From NCBI GenBank assembly GCA_028818155.1, contig JAPPOH010000001.1:62001-126000 (forward strand): a stretch of DNA of 64,000 nt, written 5' to 3'. The notes under the pieces were generated by a model. It was not told the DNA's origin. It saw only the letters and a program-made list of their open reading frames with translations, and searched no databases. This document shows positions 35,986-43,593 of the stretch, piece by piece (within the stretch, counting starts at the first letter, position 1; each line of letters begins with the position of its first letter). This DNA comes from Candidatus Woesearchaeota archaeon (GTDB taxonomy: Archaea > Nanobdellota > Nanobdellia > Woesearchaeales > UBA525). A program made the translations under genes and the position numbers.

Positions 35986-36303
35986 ATGTACTTAGCAAGA
36001 CAGTACGAATCAGCAGCAGCGCAAAAAACAGACGCCCGCCTGGTGCGGGGTGCTCTCGATGCACTAAAAGCTGACCACACAATCTATATTAATGTTACAC
36101 AAAGAGGCTTAGAGGCATTCTGTGAAAATCCAGATATACGTGATGCATTCACTCAGTTACCCAGTGTCACAAGGGAAGGAATAGATGTTGTGTGTGCAGA
36201 TAGAAGACACATAGTACTGGAACTTGACCCAAAGCATACAAAAGCGGCACGTACAATGACCTCCACGTTCGACTTCACTCAACTGGATGTCCGGCCTCGA
36301 TAA
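35986..36303 (+). CDS. Unidentified small protein (105 aa)
   Basis: ATG 35986 was chosen because TTTATATA lies about 28 nt upstream, the leaderless spacing seen throughout. The protein is soluble and mixed alpha/beta, with phrases such as ADHTIYINVTQRGLEAF and RRHIVLELDPKH. No family is recognised. Confidence 0.58.
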   Translation: MYLARQYESAAAQKTDARLVRGALDALKADHTIYINVTQRGLEAFCENPDIRDAFTQLPSVTREGIDVVCADRRHIVLELDPKHTKAARTMTSTFDFTQLDVRPR

Positions 36304-36366
36304 TACCTGACTTCTCAACGTTTACATCCCAGAAACACATATGAAGATCCCAACATTCCCGCAACC

Positions 36367-36642
36367 ATGCGATACCTTCTTCCAGTGCTCCTCATGTGTG
36401 CATGCACGCCCGCACCGAGGATAGAGCACGCGGGATTCATCTATACGTGCTCATACCAAGAAGGAAGGGACATCCTCGGCGAAGCAGTACAACAAATCAC
36501 TGCAACGAACGTCGAACAGGAAGTTATTGCAACGAAGAGAAGGGAATGGAAGCTCGCCTATGAGGAAACCATGCTCGGAGTGGATGCACGTGCAATAATC
36601 AACAAGTGCGCACAAGAATTGAGAAGAGAACAACCATTTTAG
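36367..36642 (+). CDS. Small lipoprotein (91 aa)
   Basis: The N-terminus MRYLLPVLLMCACTPAP has a hydrophobic core ending in a lipobox-like cysteine. The mature part contains YTCSYQEGRDILGEAVQQIT (in parts) and one further cysteine near the C-terminus, so one disulfide is possible. Function unknown. Processing by the LspA encoded in this window is plausible. Confidence 0.65.
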   Translation: MRYLLPVLLMCACTPAPRIEHAGFIYTCSYQEGRDILGEAVQQITATNVEQEVIATKRREWKLAYEETMLGVDARAIINKCAQELRREQPF

Positions 36643-36668
36643 AAAGAAAAAGAAAAAAAAGAAAAGAG
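36643..36668 (-). terminator. T-rich terminator of the S-layer gene
   Basis: Just after the S-layer stop codon the minus strand reads a short spacer and then a 25-nt run of T broken by single C residues. It resembles the tracts after pilin 1 and the DsbA gene. Confidence 0.6.
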
Positions 36669-36674
36669 TTGGTC

Positions 36675-39344
36675 TTACTCAGACCAAGCGCTTGTGTCAC
36701 CAGACTCGAAGCCATCTGCGAAGATTGGGTTCACAGTGATGTCATTCAAGCTCGGTGCAACAACTTCGACAACGTCGCCTTCAAGGTCGTAGTCACTGTA
36801 TGCAGCAAGTACACTACTTGCAGCACGCGTGTCTAGAGCGTTGTATCCTGCTACCAAGATGCTCACAGCGTCGCCGTGGTCCCAGAAGCGGATAACCGCC
36901 TTTCCTTCCTCGAAGCCTTCTGCACAGTTCTCAGGGTTACCGAGAAGCTCTGCGGAGAACGTGTTTGCACATGGACCACCAATACTGATGTGGTTGCCAC
37001 TGCCAACAGCGCCTGCTTCACTGTCAAGAATACCCAAGCCAACAGGGAGTAGGTTTACTCGCTGTGTGACTGCGCTTCCTGCAGTTGTTGTCTCAATAGT
37101 GCCAAGCGTCACGAAGAGTTGTGCAACTCGCTGCTGTCCTGGGATTTCCAGTGTCAGCTCGTTTGGCTCATCTGCATCGTTCGGAGAGAACTCCTTGATG
37201 AAGATACCCCAGTCGGTCATACCGTATTCCCAGTCGTCTAGGTCGTCGCTTGGTTCATCAAGCGTGAATGACCCTGAATCGCCAGGGAGGTCACCTGCAA
37301 GTGGCCCTCTGTAAGCAGTCTGGCTTACGGAAAGGTCAACTCGTGGGTTACTGGTGTCTGCATTGTCTTCGTTCACAGTAACGTTCAGCTCGCCGTTCCC
37401 ATCGTCAGATGAGTCGAAGTTCTTTGAAAGAACTCGTGCTTGCAAAGTTACCTTTTGGGTAAACGCACTGTCTGCATCGACGGTTGGGGTCTCAAGGGTG
37501 AGACCGTTTCCAACGACTGCTGCAAGTCCTGCACCGCTTGACGAACTCAAGTTTGCGGACGAGTTTAGCTCCACGTTGTGAGCAGGGTCGAACACGACAC
37601 CTCCCCATGCAGTGAAGGTAATGACGTCGTTTGCGAAGTCATCGTCAGCGTTCTGGTCGATAGCCAAATCTGGGTTGTCTGCCGTCCTGTTACTAACGTT
37701 TACTTCGTAGGTGTGACCACCGATAACTAAGCTACCTGTACCGTCTGTTTCGATAGGTACGTTCACTGTGCTACCGCTGCTCATATCCTCAAGCTCCAGC
37801 GTAAAGTCTGTGTCGTCGTAGTCTTCATAGCGAAGTACGTTCGTTACGGACTTGTCACTGTCGCTGCCGAGGAGTCCACCACGGTCATTGCTGACTGCGA
37901 AGTAGTCGTCGTCACCAACGTTGTGGTCTGCACCGTTTGCTGCTTCAACGAAGACAAACTCATCGTCATCGTCTCCGAACTTGAACACGCCATTCTCATT
38001 CGAAACGAATGGGAATCGGTATGTCTTGCCCTGGAGGTTGGTGAAGAGGATGTCATAGTCATCATCACCAACAGCCTTTATTTCAAATGGCTCGACAACA
38101 ACGTCCTCGAGACCTGCGAAGAACACGTCGAGGGAGTCAGAGATTAAGCTCTCTGGCCTGTCCATGAACTCACGGATACCGTGGCCTGGTGGGATGTATG
38201 CTGTGCTACTTCGGTCAGCGTCCATTTCGAGGCGGTACTTAATGTCCGTAATCTCGAACTTGTTCGTGCCGATGAAGCTACCGATGACATCCAAGTCACC
38301 ATCGTTGATGTTTTCGTTGTTAATCTCGATTGTACCGCCGAAGTTCTGCAGTGAGGTGTTTCCGTCGTTAATCTCGAGTTTGTCAGCACCGATGAAGAAG
38401 CTTACAACACCTTCACGGTCGTTTACGAGGATATCCCTGATACCTACTTGTAAACCATCGGAAAGCGTGTCTGTCTCTCCTTCCTCAAGAGCCTGCGTCA
38501 ACTCACCGTTAATAGCGAGCTTTGCTTCAGTTGTGCCTCCTGCGGAGTCTGGGTCGGATACGAATACAAGACATGTCTCGTAGTCTGTTCCGTCAATGCT
38601 GTACGTTCGACATTCACCCTCTCGTAGTGTGTCCGGGATGCTTCCGCCCATTAATAGGAGCGAAAAGTCTTCACCGTTTGCACCTACTTCTGCCGAGACA
38701 ATTGTGAAGTCTTGGCCGAGTATGTTCAGGGTTTTGTCCTCAAGGTCATCGAGCTCGTTGCTGCTTGTGTCACGGTCGGACTCAAGGCCCTCTGTACACT
38801 GCAACTCCCATTCCATAAATGGAAGGTCGGTCTCGACAACGAAGAACGTATCCATGTTGTCGTCATCGTTCTCAACGTAGTTGACGGACATGTTTTGCAA
38901 GTTGTTTCCATCCTTAAATCGCAAGTACTGGAAACAGTCCGTGCTTCCTTCACTTGTGACTACAGTCACGGTCTTCAAGCCTGGCAACTCGTACGAGCTG
39001 AGCGTGTCGATAACGTCACCGACATTCTCACGGAGTTCAAGTTGGTCAGAGCTCGTTCGCAGCTCAAAGCCTTCGCCTTCGAGCTCGACACGACCTGACG
39101 CGTCTGGAATTGGTTCTTCTGTCACGCTTGCTCCCTGTAGGCTGGATGCAACATCAATTGCACCAACTACGTCTGGGGTCAACGCGTTTTCTCCGACTAC
39201 GATGTGGCCGTCAAAGCCGTCGTCGCCGAAAAATTGGTTTGGGTAGTTCGCAAGATCTGCTGCTGCACCCAGTAGGGTTGCTCCAGCGAGAGCGCCGCTC
39301 GTAGCTACAGTTGCGGCCTTACGAATAATGTTTCGCACTTTCAT
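36675..39344 (-). CDS. Major S-layer protein
   Basis: 889 residues. A signal peptide (residues 1-30, ATSGALAGATLLGAAAD) is followed by ANYPNQFF...GHIVVGENA...DVVGAIDVAS, the hallmark start of the methanogen-type S-layer family. The protein is very acidic, with long Asp/Glu/Asn/Ser-rich stretches and sequons. A repeated S-layer module phrase, DLEDKTLNILGQDFTIVSAE, is clear. It builds the crystalline cell envelope. The tail ends FADGFESGDTSAWSE. A perfect SD (AAGGAGGTG) lies 7 nt before the ATG, unlike most genes here, and a long leader with tandem TATA boxes precedes it. Confidence 0.92.
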   Translation of the reverse strand: MKVRNIIRKAATVATSGALAGATLLGAAADLANYPNQFFGDDGFDGHIVVGENALTPDVVGAIDVASSLQGASVTEEPIPDASGRVELEGEGFELRTSSDQLELRENVGDVIDTLSSYELPGLKTVTVVTSEGSTDCFQYLRFKDGNNLQNMSVNYVENDDDNMDTFFVVETDLPFMEWELQCTEGLESDRDTSSNELDDLEDKTLNILGQDFTIVSAEVGANGEDFSLLLMGGSIPDTLREGECRTYSIDGTDYETCLVFVSDPDSAGGTTEAKLAINGELTQALEEGETDTLSDGLQVGIRDILVNDREGVVSFFIGADKLEINDGNTSLQNFGGTIEINNENINDGDLDVIGSFIGTNKFEITDIKYRLEMDADRSSTAYIPPGHGIREFMDRPESLISDSLDVFFAGLEDVVVEPFEIKAVGDDDYDILFTNLQGKTYRFPFVSNENGVFKFGDDDDEFVFVEAANGADHNVGDDDYFAVSNDRGGLLGSDSDKSVTNVLRYEDYDDTDFTLELEDMSSGSTVNVPIETDGTGSLVIGGHTYEVNVSNRTADNPDLAIDQNADDDFANDVITFTAWGGVVFDPAHNVELNSSANLSSSSGAGLAAVVGNGLTLETPTVDADSAFTQKVTLQARVLSKNFDSSDDGNGELNVTVNEDNADTSNPRVDLSVSQTAYRGPLAGDLPGDSGSFTLDEPSDDLDDWEYGMTDWGIFIKEFSPNDADEPNELTLEIPGQQRVAQLFVTLGTIETTTAGSAVTQRVNLLPVGLGILDSEAGAVGSGNHISIGGPCANTFSAELLGNPENCAEGFEEGKAVIRFWDHGDAVSILVAGYNALDTRAASSVLAAYSDYDLEGDVVEVVAPSLNDITVNPIFADGFESGDTSAWSE

Positions 39345-39349
39345 GCACT

Positions 39350-39366
39350 AACACCTCCTTGGTGTT
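39350..39366 (-). promoter_or_regulatory. Hairpin enclosing the S-layer Shine-Dalgarno
   Basis: On the mRNA strand AACACC and GGTGTT are perfect reverse complements around AAGGA. The SD AAGGAGGTG is thus partly in the loop and partly in the stem. Such a stem could control or stabilise translation initiation (inference). Confidence 0.45.
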
Positions 39367-39434
39367 GGGACCTCTGCCCGCCTGGTTTGGGGGTATTGAG
39401 GGTAAGCTTGTTGTTTTGTGGTTCCCGCCAGTCC

Positions 39435-39448
39435 GTGGCACATGCCAC
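39435..39448 (-). repeat. Hairpin in the S-layer leader
   Basis: GTGGCA and TGCCAC form a perfect 6-bp stem with a 2-nt centre. It lies within the predicted 5' leader, between the TATA boxes and the SD hairpin. Confidence 0.4.
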
Positions 39449-39488
39449 CTAGCATACCACCAGCTTGGGTGAGAAAAGATCGGTTTTG

Positions 39489-39519
39489 ATTTATATAGTT
39501 TTCGTCGTGATTTAAATAC
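39489..39519 (-). promoter_or_regulatory. Tandem TATA boxes of the S-layer gene
   Basis: On the minus strand CTATATAAAT (39489-39498) and GTATTTAAAT (39510-39519) are two good archaeal TATA boxes. Starts about 25 nt further on would give leaders of roughly 120-145 nt, far longer than for other genes here. Confidence 0.55.
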
Positions 39520-39759
39520 TCTGTCGTAGAGCGGCTATGTTGTAAAAATTTAGCAGTTTCAGCCGTTCTGGAGCTGAAATTTAGGTGTTTTCCGACGATG
39601 ATTCGATTTGCCATTTGAAGCTCTGAAATTATCGATTTTTGCATATAAAGACTTTCGTCTCAAATGAGTAACACTATGCGCTTTTCGTGATTTTTGAGCG
39701 ACTGTTGGAAATCGCTCCCTTTTTCCCGCTGCAAGCTGCTCTTATTTATAAAGAAAGAA
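39520..39759. other. Non-coding stretch upstream of the S-layer promoter
   Basis: This part of the 415-nt gap between the S-layer gene and tRNA-Leu is AT-rich. It holds one inverted repeat (TTTCAGC 39557-39563 with GCTGAAA 39573-39579), close enough to the TATA boxes for a regulator or a stem. A TATA-like CTTTATATGC (minus strand) lies near 39645. A minus-strand open frame crosses the region, but the S-layer promoter elements lie inside it and I see no protein family in it. Confidence 0.4.
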
Positions 39760-39843
39760 TGCGGGAGACAGGATTCGAACCTGCGTAGGCATGACGCCAC
39801 GAGGGCCTAAACCTCGCTCTTTTGACCACTCAGACACTCCCGC
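39760..39843 (-). tRNA. tRNA-Leu (anticodon UAG)
   Basis: The acceptor stem GCGGGAG pairs with CTCCCGC, with discriminator A. The D arm has GTGTCTGAGTGGTC, the anticodon stem CGAGG/CCTCG closes the loop TTTAGGC with anticodon TAG, and the T arm has GGTTCGAATCC. The long variable arm (about TGGCGTCATGCCTAC) makes it a class II tRNA, as expected for Leu. CCA is not encoded. A TATA (ATTATATAG) lies about 30-40 nt upstream. No intron is seen. Confidence 0.95.
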
Positions 39844-39901
39844 GTGAGTAGCCAGAAGAACAAAAGAACCCTATATAATATCTACGAATCCTGTCTTTGT
39901 A

Positions 39902-40147
39902 TCACTGCTCGTCTTTGTGGTAGAAATCAAGAAGGATGATGGCTCGTTCTTTCTTATCGTACCCGTACGAGAGTCTGTAGGGCGCTATGTACAGTTCCCA
40001 CGTCCCTTTCCTTGTGTGGCGCATTGGTTTGCCAAGCTCGGGATTATCTTTGAGTTTTGCTAGTTGTTTGAGGATTTTTTCTCGGAGTTGCAGATCAATT
40101 TTGCTGAATCGCTTCTTAAATTGTGGTGAGAAGCGTATCTTCACCAT
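39902..40147 (-). CDS. relE: RelE/ParE-family toxin
   Basis: 81 residues. The fold markers are FSPQFKKRFSKIDLQ, LKDNPELGKPMRH, GTWELYIAPYRLSYGYD and AIILLDFYHKDE. RelE-type toxins cleave mRNA in the ribosomal A site; the C-terminal His/Lys and Arg residues expected for activity are present. The start overlaps the end of the AbrB-type antitoxin gene by 7 nt. Confidence 0.9.
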   Translation of the reverse strand: MVKIRFSPQFKKRFSKIDLQLREKILKQLAKLKDNPELGKPMRHTRKGTWELYIAPYRLSYGYDKKERAIILLDFYHKDEQ

Positions 40148-40407
40148 TGTTTCGCTTCTTCTAAGAACTCATCTAATTCCATCTCGATGAACTCCCCTTC
40201 ATCATAACGCTTCCATGCTTGCTCTGTTCGGTGAGCAAATTTGATGTCTTCCTCGAGGTTCTTTCGCAGATGTTTCGTGCTCTTGAGTATGAGTTGCCCA
40301 TTTTCCTCGATGATGAGAAGTTTCTCTCCTTGTGTGAACTGTGCTCGCATCTCTTGCGGGATGACGACTTGTCCTTTCGAACTTATTCTCGTTATGTCAA
40401 CATTCAT
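40141..40407 (-). CDS. AbrB-type antitoxin paired with RelE
   Basis: 88 residues. An AbrB domain (TRISSKGQVVIPQEMRAQF in parts, TQGEKLLII) is followed by an acidic helical tail (FIEMELDEFLEEAKQW) that should bind the toxin. An AbrB-fold antitoxin with a RelE toxin is less usual than RelB-RelE. A perfect 16-bp palindrome lies 1 nt before the ATG and TATTTAAAT further upstream, which fits autoregulation. Confidence 0.87.
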   Translation of the reverse strand: MNVDITRISSKGQVVIPQEMRAQFTQGEKLLIIEENGQLILKSTKHLRKNLEEDIKFAHRTEQAWKRYDEGEFIEMELDEFLEEAKQW

Positions 40408-40408
40408 G

Positions 40409-40424
40409 GTAAGATTAATCTTAC
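40409..40424. promoter_or_regulatory. Palindromic operator of the AbrB/RelE operon
   Basis: GTAAGATTAATCTTAC is a perfect 16-bp palindrome located between the TATA box (about 40428-40437) and the start codon at 40407. Binding here would block transcription initiation. Confidence 0.65.
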
Positions 40425-40454
40425 TGAATATTTAAATGTTGCTATGTTTGTGGC

Positions 40455-40619
40455 TCAAGAATCCTGCCAGTTATAGGAGCGGAGTTTGGCACTCTTGCCG
40501 TAGCCACAGGACGCGCACCTATGTTTTCTGATGTGATAGCTGTGTTTACTACACCGACGACAGGTGATGTGACTCTTCTTGCCACTCTTCTTTCCCATGC
40601 TTGGCGTTCCTTTCGTCAT
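40455..40619 (-). CDS. rpl37e: Large-subunit ribosomal protein L37e
   Basis: 54 residues. The family pattern is complete: [17 protein letters not shown], the zinc ligands CRRC...CASCGYG, then [10 protein letters not shown]. It binds rRNA as a small zinc protein of the large subunit. It follows the Lsm gene by 4 nt, the classical archaeal Lsm-L37e pair. Confidence 0.96.
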   Translation of the reverse strand: MTKGTPSMGKKSGKKSHITCRRCSKHSYHIRKHRCASCGYGKSAKLRSYNWQDS

Positions 40620-40623
40620 AGTA

Positions 40624-40848
40624 TCACTGCGGAGAAATCAGGGTGATCGTATCACCGCGCAAGAAGACGAGGCCCAGCTTCCGCTTCAGCTCGCCATCAA
40701 CATGCTCTTCTGCGTTTTCTAATACTGTATTAATGTGAATGTCGAATGCCTGCAGCTCGCCCATGAATGTCTTGCCGTTCTTTAACTCAACGATAACGCG
40801 CTTGCCGCGGCTCATGTTCAATGCATCGAGTGGTCGTGTTCCGTCCAT
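40624..40848 (-). CDS. Sm-like archaeal protein (LSm)
   Basis: 74 residues, a single Sm fold: Sm1 motif ([19 protein letters not shown] in parts, [11 protein letters not shown]) and Sm2 motif ([11 protein letters not shown]). It forms a heptameric ring that binds U-rich RNA. It is placed between S8e and L37e. Confidence 0.95.
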   Translation of the reverse strand: MDGTRPLDALNMSRGKRVIVELKNGKTFMGELQAFDIHINTVLENAEEHVDGELKRKLGLVFLRGDTITLISPQ

Positions 40849-40853
40849 ATGTC

Positions 40854-41234
40854 TTACTCCAGCACCGCATTCACGATGCCATCTTGTCCTGGCCTGCTCG
40901 TGATCCGTGCTTTTCCTTGATCTGTCTCAACAATTGTGCCCTTCGTGAGGATGTTACGACGAACGAAGTTTCTGTTTGCAGGGTTCTCCATCACTTGTTT
41001 GATGGTCGCCTTACTCGTCTTCTTCGTCTTCGGATTGTGCAGGTTGACCGTCTTGCTTTCAAGAACGCGCTGTTTCCTGTTCCCGCCCTTCGTGCTCACT
41101 GTTTTCTTCCGCTCATGCTCGCCGACACGCGTCATTGCTGGCGTCCTGCCGAGCATGTGTGTTCTCTTGGTAAGTGTATTCCTGAGGAGACCGCCTGAAG
41201 GCTTCCGCTTGGAACGTGCTTGGATTACTGGCAT
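40854..41234 (-). CDS. rps8e: Small-subunit ribosomal protein S8e
   Basis: 126 residues, the short archaeal form: QARSKRKPSGG, GRTPAMTRVGEH, TVSTKGGNRKQRVLE, then ITSRPGQDGIVNAVLE. It is the first gene of the S8e-Lsm-L37e run, with TTTATAAA about 25-30 nt upstream on the minus strand. Confidence 0.96.
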   Translation of the reverse strand: MPVIQARSKRKPSGGLLRNTLTKRTHMLGRTPAMTRVGEHERKKTVSTKGGNRKQRVLESKTVNLHNPKTKKTSKATIKQVMENPANRNFVRRNILTKGTIVETDQGKARITSRPGQDGIVNAVLE

Positions 41235-41345
41235 ACTCGCTCGGAGAGCCAGGTGTTTTATAAATGTTGTGGGAAAGAAGACTTCGTGTCGTAATTAAGG
41301 TTGCGCCATGATGATAATCTTATGTCAAAATGAAGAACAAGTGCG

Positions 41346-42301
41346 TTAACGTCTCGCATCAGGGGGTGCTGCATAGGTTAGCAATCCTTTCGGGAAACAG
41401 TGCGCAATGTCGGAAAGCTCGCCCCCGGCCTTCATGAGTGTGTTTCCTGCCATTAGTTTCCCACATGCGTGTGTTAGCTTCTGCAGCCCTGTTGGCGCAG
41501 TAAAACTAAAAGGAGGTTTGGCATCAGCCACAGTTTTCTTAGCAGCCTTGTATGCTTCTGCAAAAGCATTGATCTCTCCGTCATGTGCCGCAAAGAAGTC
41601 TCGCACTTCATCTGCAGCTGCTATTGCTCCTCGCATCCGTTTGAGTGTTGGATTCGAAATATTAACGTACGTCACGGCGCCCCCAAATCTTTGAGCTCCA
41701 ATCCAGCTATTTCGAACTCGCTGCCCGTCTTCTCTATCAAGAAAAACTGGCGAGTCTGTTTCAACAAATGCAGGTGTTTGCCCTTCTCCAAGTATTCGAA
41801 TGACAGCAGCGCCTACACTTCTATCAAAGCGTCTATAACGACCAATACCTTTCGTCTCAGTCGGATACACACCATCTTCTGGAAAAGGAATTTTTACATA
41901 TCCTGTGAGTGTAACTCCGGTAAGCTTCGGGTCGATAACGCCATTTCGAAATGCTCTTGACCCATCACCAAACAACCCTTTGCAAGGGAACTCCACACGC
42001 ACACTTCTACTCCACCAAGCTCTTCATAGTGGTTGTTTCTTTCACGGCCATGTGTTAATTCAAAACGCTCAGGGCTTGCTATCCCCCAATGGGATTTTTG
42101 TGGAACGTTCACTCGATAAAACCCATTCTGTCCGGTAACATCAGAAGCTACTTCTCGCAAGCGTTCTAACGCGAGCGATGCGAATTTTTCCTCTGTGATC
42201 ACACTTGTTCTATCATGTCCAAGCGCAATATGCGGGCTAAGTGATAAACGAATATCGCCGTTCGGAAGAACATCTCTTGAGACTGTAGCTTTTTGCTGCA
42301 T
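41346..42301 (-). pseudogene. Unidentified gene interrupted by a frameshift
   Basis: The first frame starts at ATG 42301, about 26 nt after TTTAAATA, and is convincing up to GGVEV (about 42002-42008). Beyond this the same protein appears to continue in a second frame (RVEFPCKGLFGDGSRAF onward to 41346). Removing the extra TG in GAAGTGTGCG would join them into one protein of about 315 residues. Each half alone has no recognised domain. The change may be a true TG duplication or an assembly error. Confidence 0.62.
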
Positions 42302-42508
42302 ACTAAAAGGAACTCCACAGCATATTTAAAGATACCTTTGACGAGTGAAGACTCGGCAAAATACTCTGCCACAACATCTGCGTCCTGATTCAAGAAGCAT
42401 GCGAGTTAGGGATTGATGTAGATTTTGACGCAGCTTGTGCCAAATATAACGCCTATTTCGGCACAACGAAGGGAAAGAACTATAATGGCGGCATTGTGTC
42501 CTTCGTCT

Positions 42509-43120
42509 ATGAGACTTGTACGCGTGCCAGGGTATCTGCTCGAAAAGCTGAATGATGCACGGATACAGCATGTCCCTGCTATCGAGGAAGACATCCCTGA
42601 AGGAGATCCCGAAACATGGTCTGTGGAGACGCACAAACGCATGGGGACACCAGAGCAGGATGCCTGGCCTTCCCAATTATCAAATTGGCATCATGCGGTG
42701 TATGGGGAGTTGTACGCACGAATCGTCCTCGGAAATTTCGAGCCTCCCTCAGGTGTTGGCCTCCGTGGCACGACAACATCTCTCGATGCACCTGTGCGTA
42801 TCGAAGGATATGAGTTCGGTGCAGAAGAACAAGCGACATATCAGATAAAGCCACTCCAACAAGTACTGGCAGATGGGACTGAGGGAACGAGCGACGTCGT
42901 ACGGATGAGTGATCGACGAATGAACGATGTGGTGCGATGGCTCGCAATAGGCACTGTATGTTTTCACCAATGGGGTGCTCCTCGAGAAGTATATCCCACA
43001 ATACTCACGTATAACTTTGACATGCTTGCACCACTAGGCTTACAGCAGCACAGACTCCCTGAAGAAGGAAGAGATACAGTTATCAAGAAAGCATATGTCT
43101 TTGACAAGATCATCGATTGA
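42509..43120 (+). CDS. Unidentified protein (203 aa)
   Basis: Not recognised. I prefer ATG 42509 because CTATAATG lies about 27 nt upstream, matching other leaderless genes; ATG 42485 is an alternative in the same frame. It is soluble, with two Trp-containing segments (DAWPSQLSNWHHAVYGEL in parts, NDVVRWLAIGTV). No signal peptide is present. Confidence 0.6.
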   Translation: MRLVRVPGYLLEKLNDARIQHVPAIEEDIPEGDPETWSVETHKRMGTPEQDAWPSQLSNWHHAVYGELYARIVLGNFEPPSGVGLRGTTTSLDAPVRIEGYEFGAEEQATYQIKPLQQVLADGTEGTSDVVRMSDRRMNDVVRWLAIGTVCFHQWGAPREVYPTILTYNFDMLAPLGLQQHRLPEEGRDTVIKKAYVFDKIID

Positions 43121-43161
43121 TTTAAATACAGTCCTCCTCGATGTACGGTTGAGGTGGGCAC

Positions 43162-43593
43162 GTGTTTGATAAACTGAAATTCTGGCAATCGGACAAACCG
43201 GTTCTCGGCAGTGCGCCAGACCCACTCGCGCCATCGAGTGATCCGATGCAAATCCCGGACCCTCTTGCTGGCAGCTCAGATCCCCTCGCGACAGCAGACC
43301 CGCTCCAGTCCACACACTCGTACACAGGAGGAGCAGACCCGCTCGGAGACCCGCAGAGCGGCATGTCCGCCCCCGGACAATCACGGCGAGATAAACCTGT
43401 CATCCCGGAGGCGTATCCAAGCCAAGCAACATTCCCTGACGGCACACTTGGAGCGCAAGAGCTCCCTGAACCGAGAGAACGGGATGCAGAATTGGTCCTT
43501 GCAAAATTAGACGCGATCAAAGCAGAATTGGACGCGCTCCATCAACGCATCAGGAAGATTGAGAACATCTCAGAAAAGAAACGGTACTGGTAA
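43162..43593 (+). CDS. Protein with repeated DPLA motifs and C-terminal coiled coil
   Basis: 143 residues from GTG 43162, preceded by SD-like GAGGTGGG; TTTAAATAC is at about 43121-43129. Residues 18-65 carry repeated ADPLA/SDPLA phrases (about seven copies of DPL/DPM), a low-complexity Pro/Ser/Asp region. The C-terminal 40 residues form a coiled coil (LDAIKAELDALHQRIRKIE). It overlaps the APC permease gene by 1 nt and may be its cytoplasmic partner (inference). Confidence 0.7.
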   Translation: MFDKLKFWQSDKPVLGSAPDPLAPSSDPMQIPDPLAGSSDPLATADPLQSTHSYTGGADPLGDPQSGMSAPGQSRRDKPVIPEAYPSQATFPDGTLGAQELPEPRERDAELVLAKLDAIKAELDALHQRIRKIENISEKKRYW

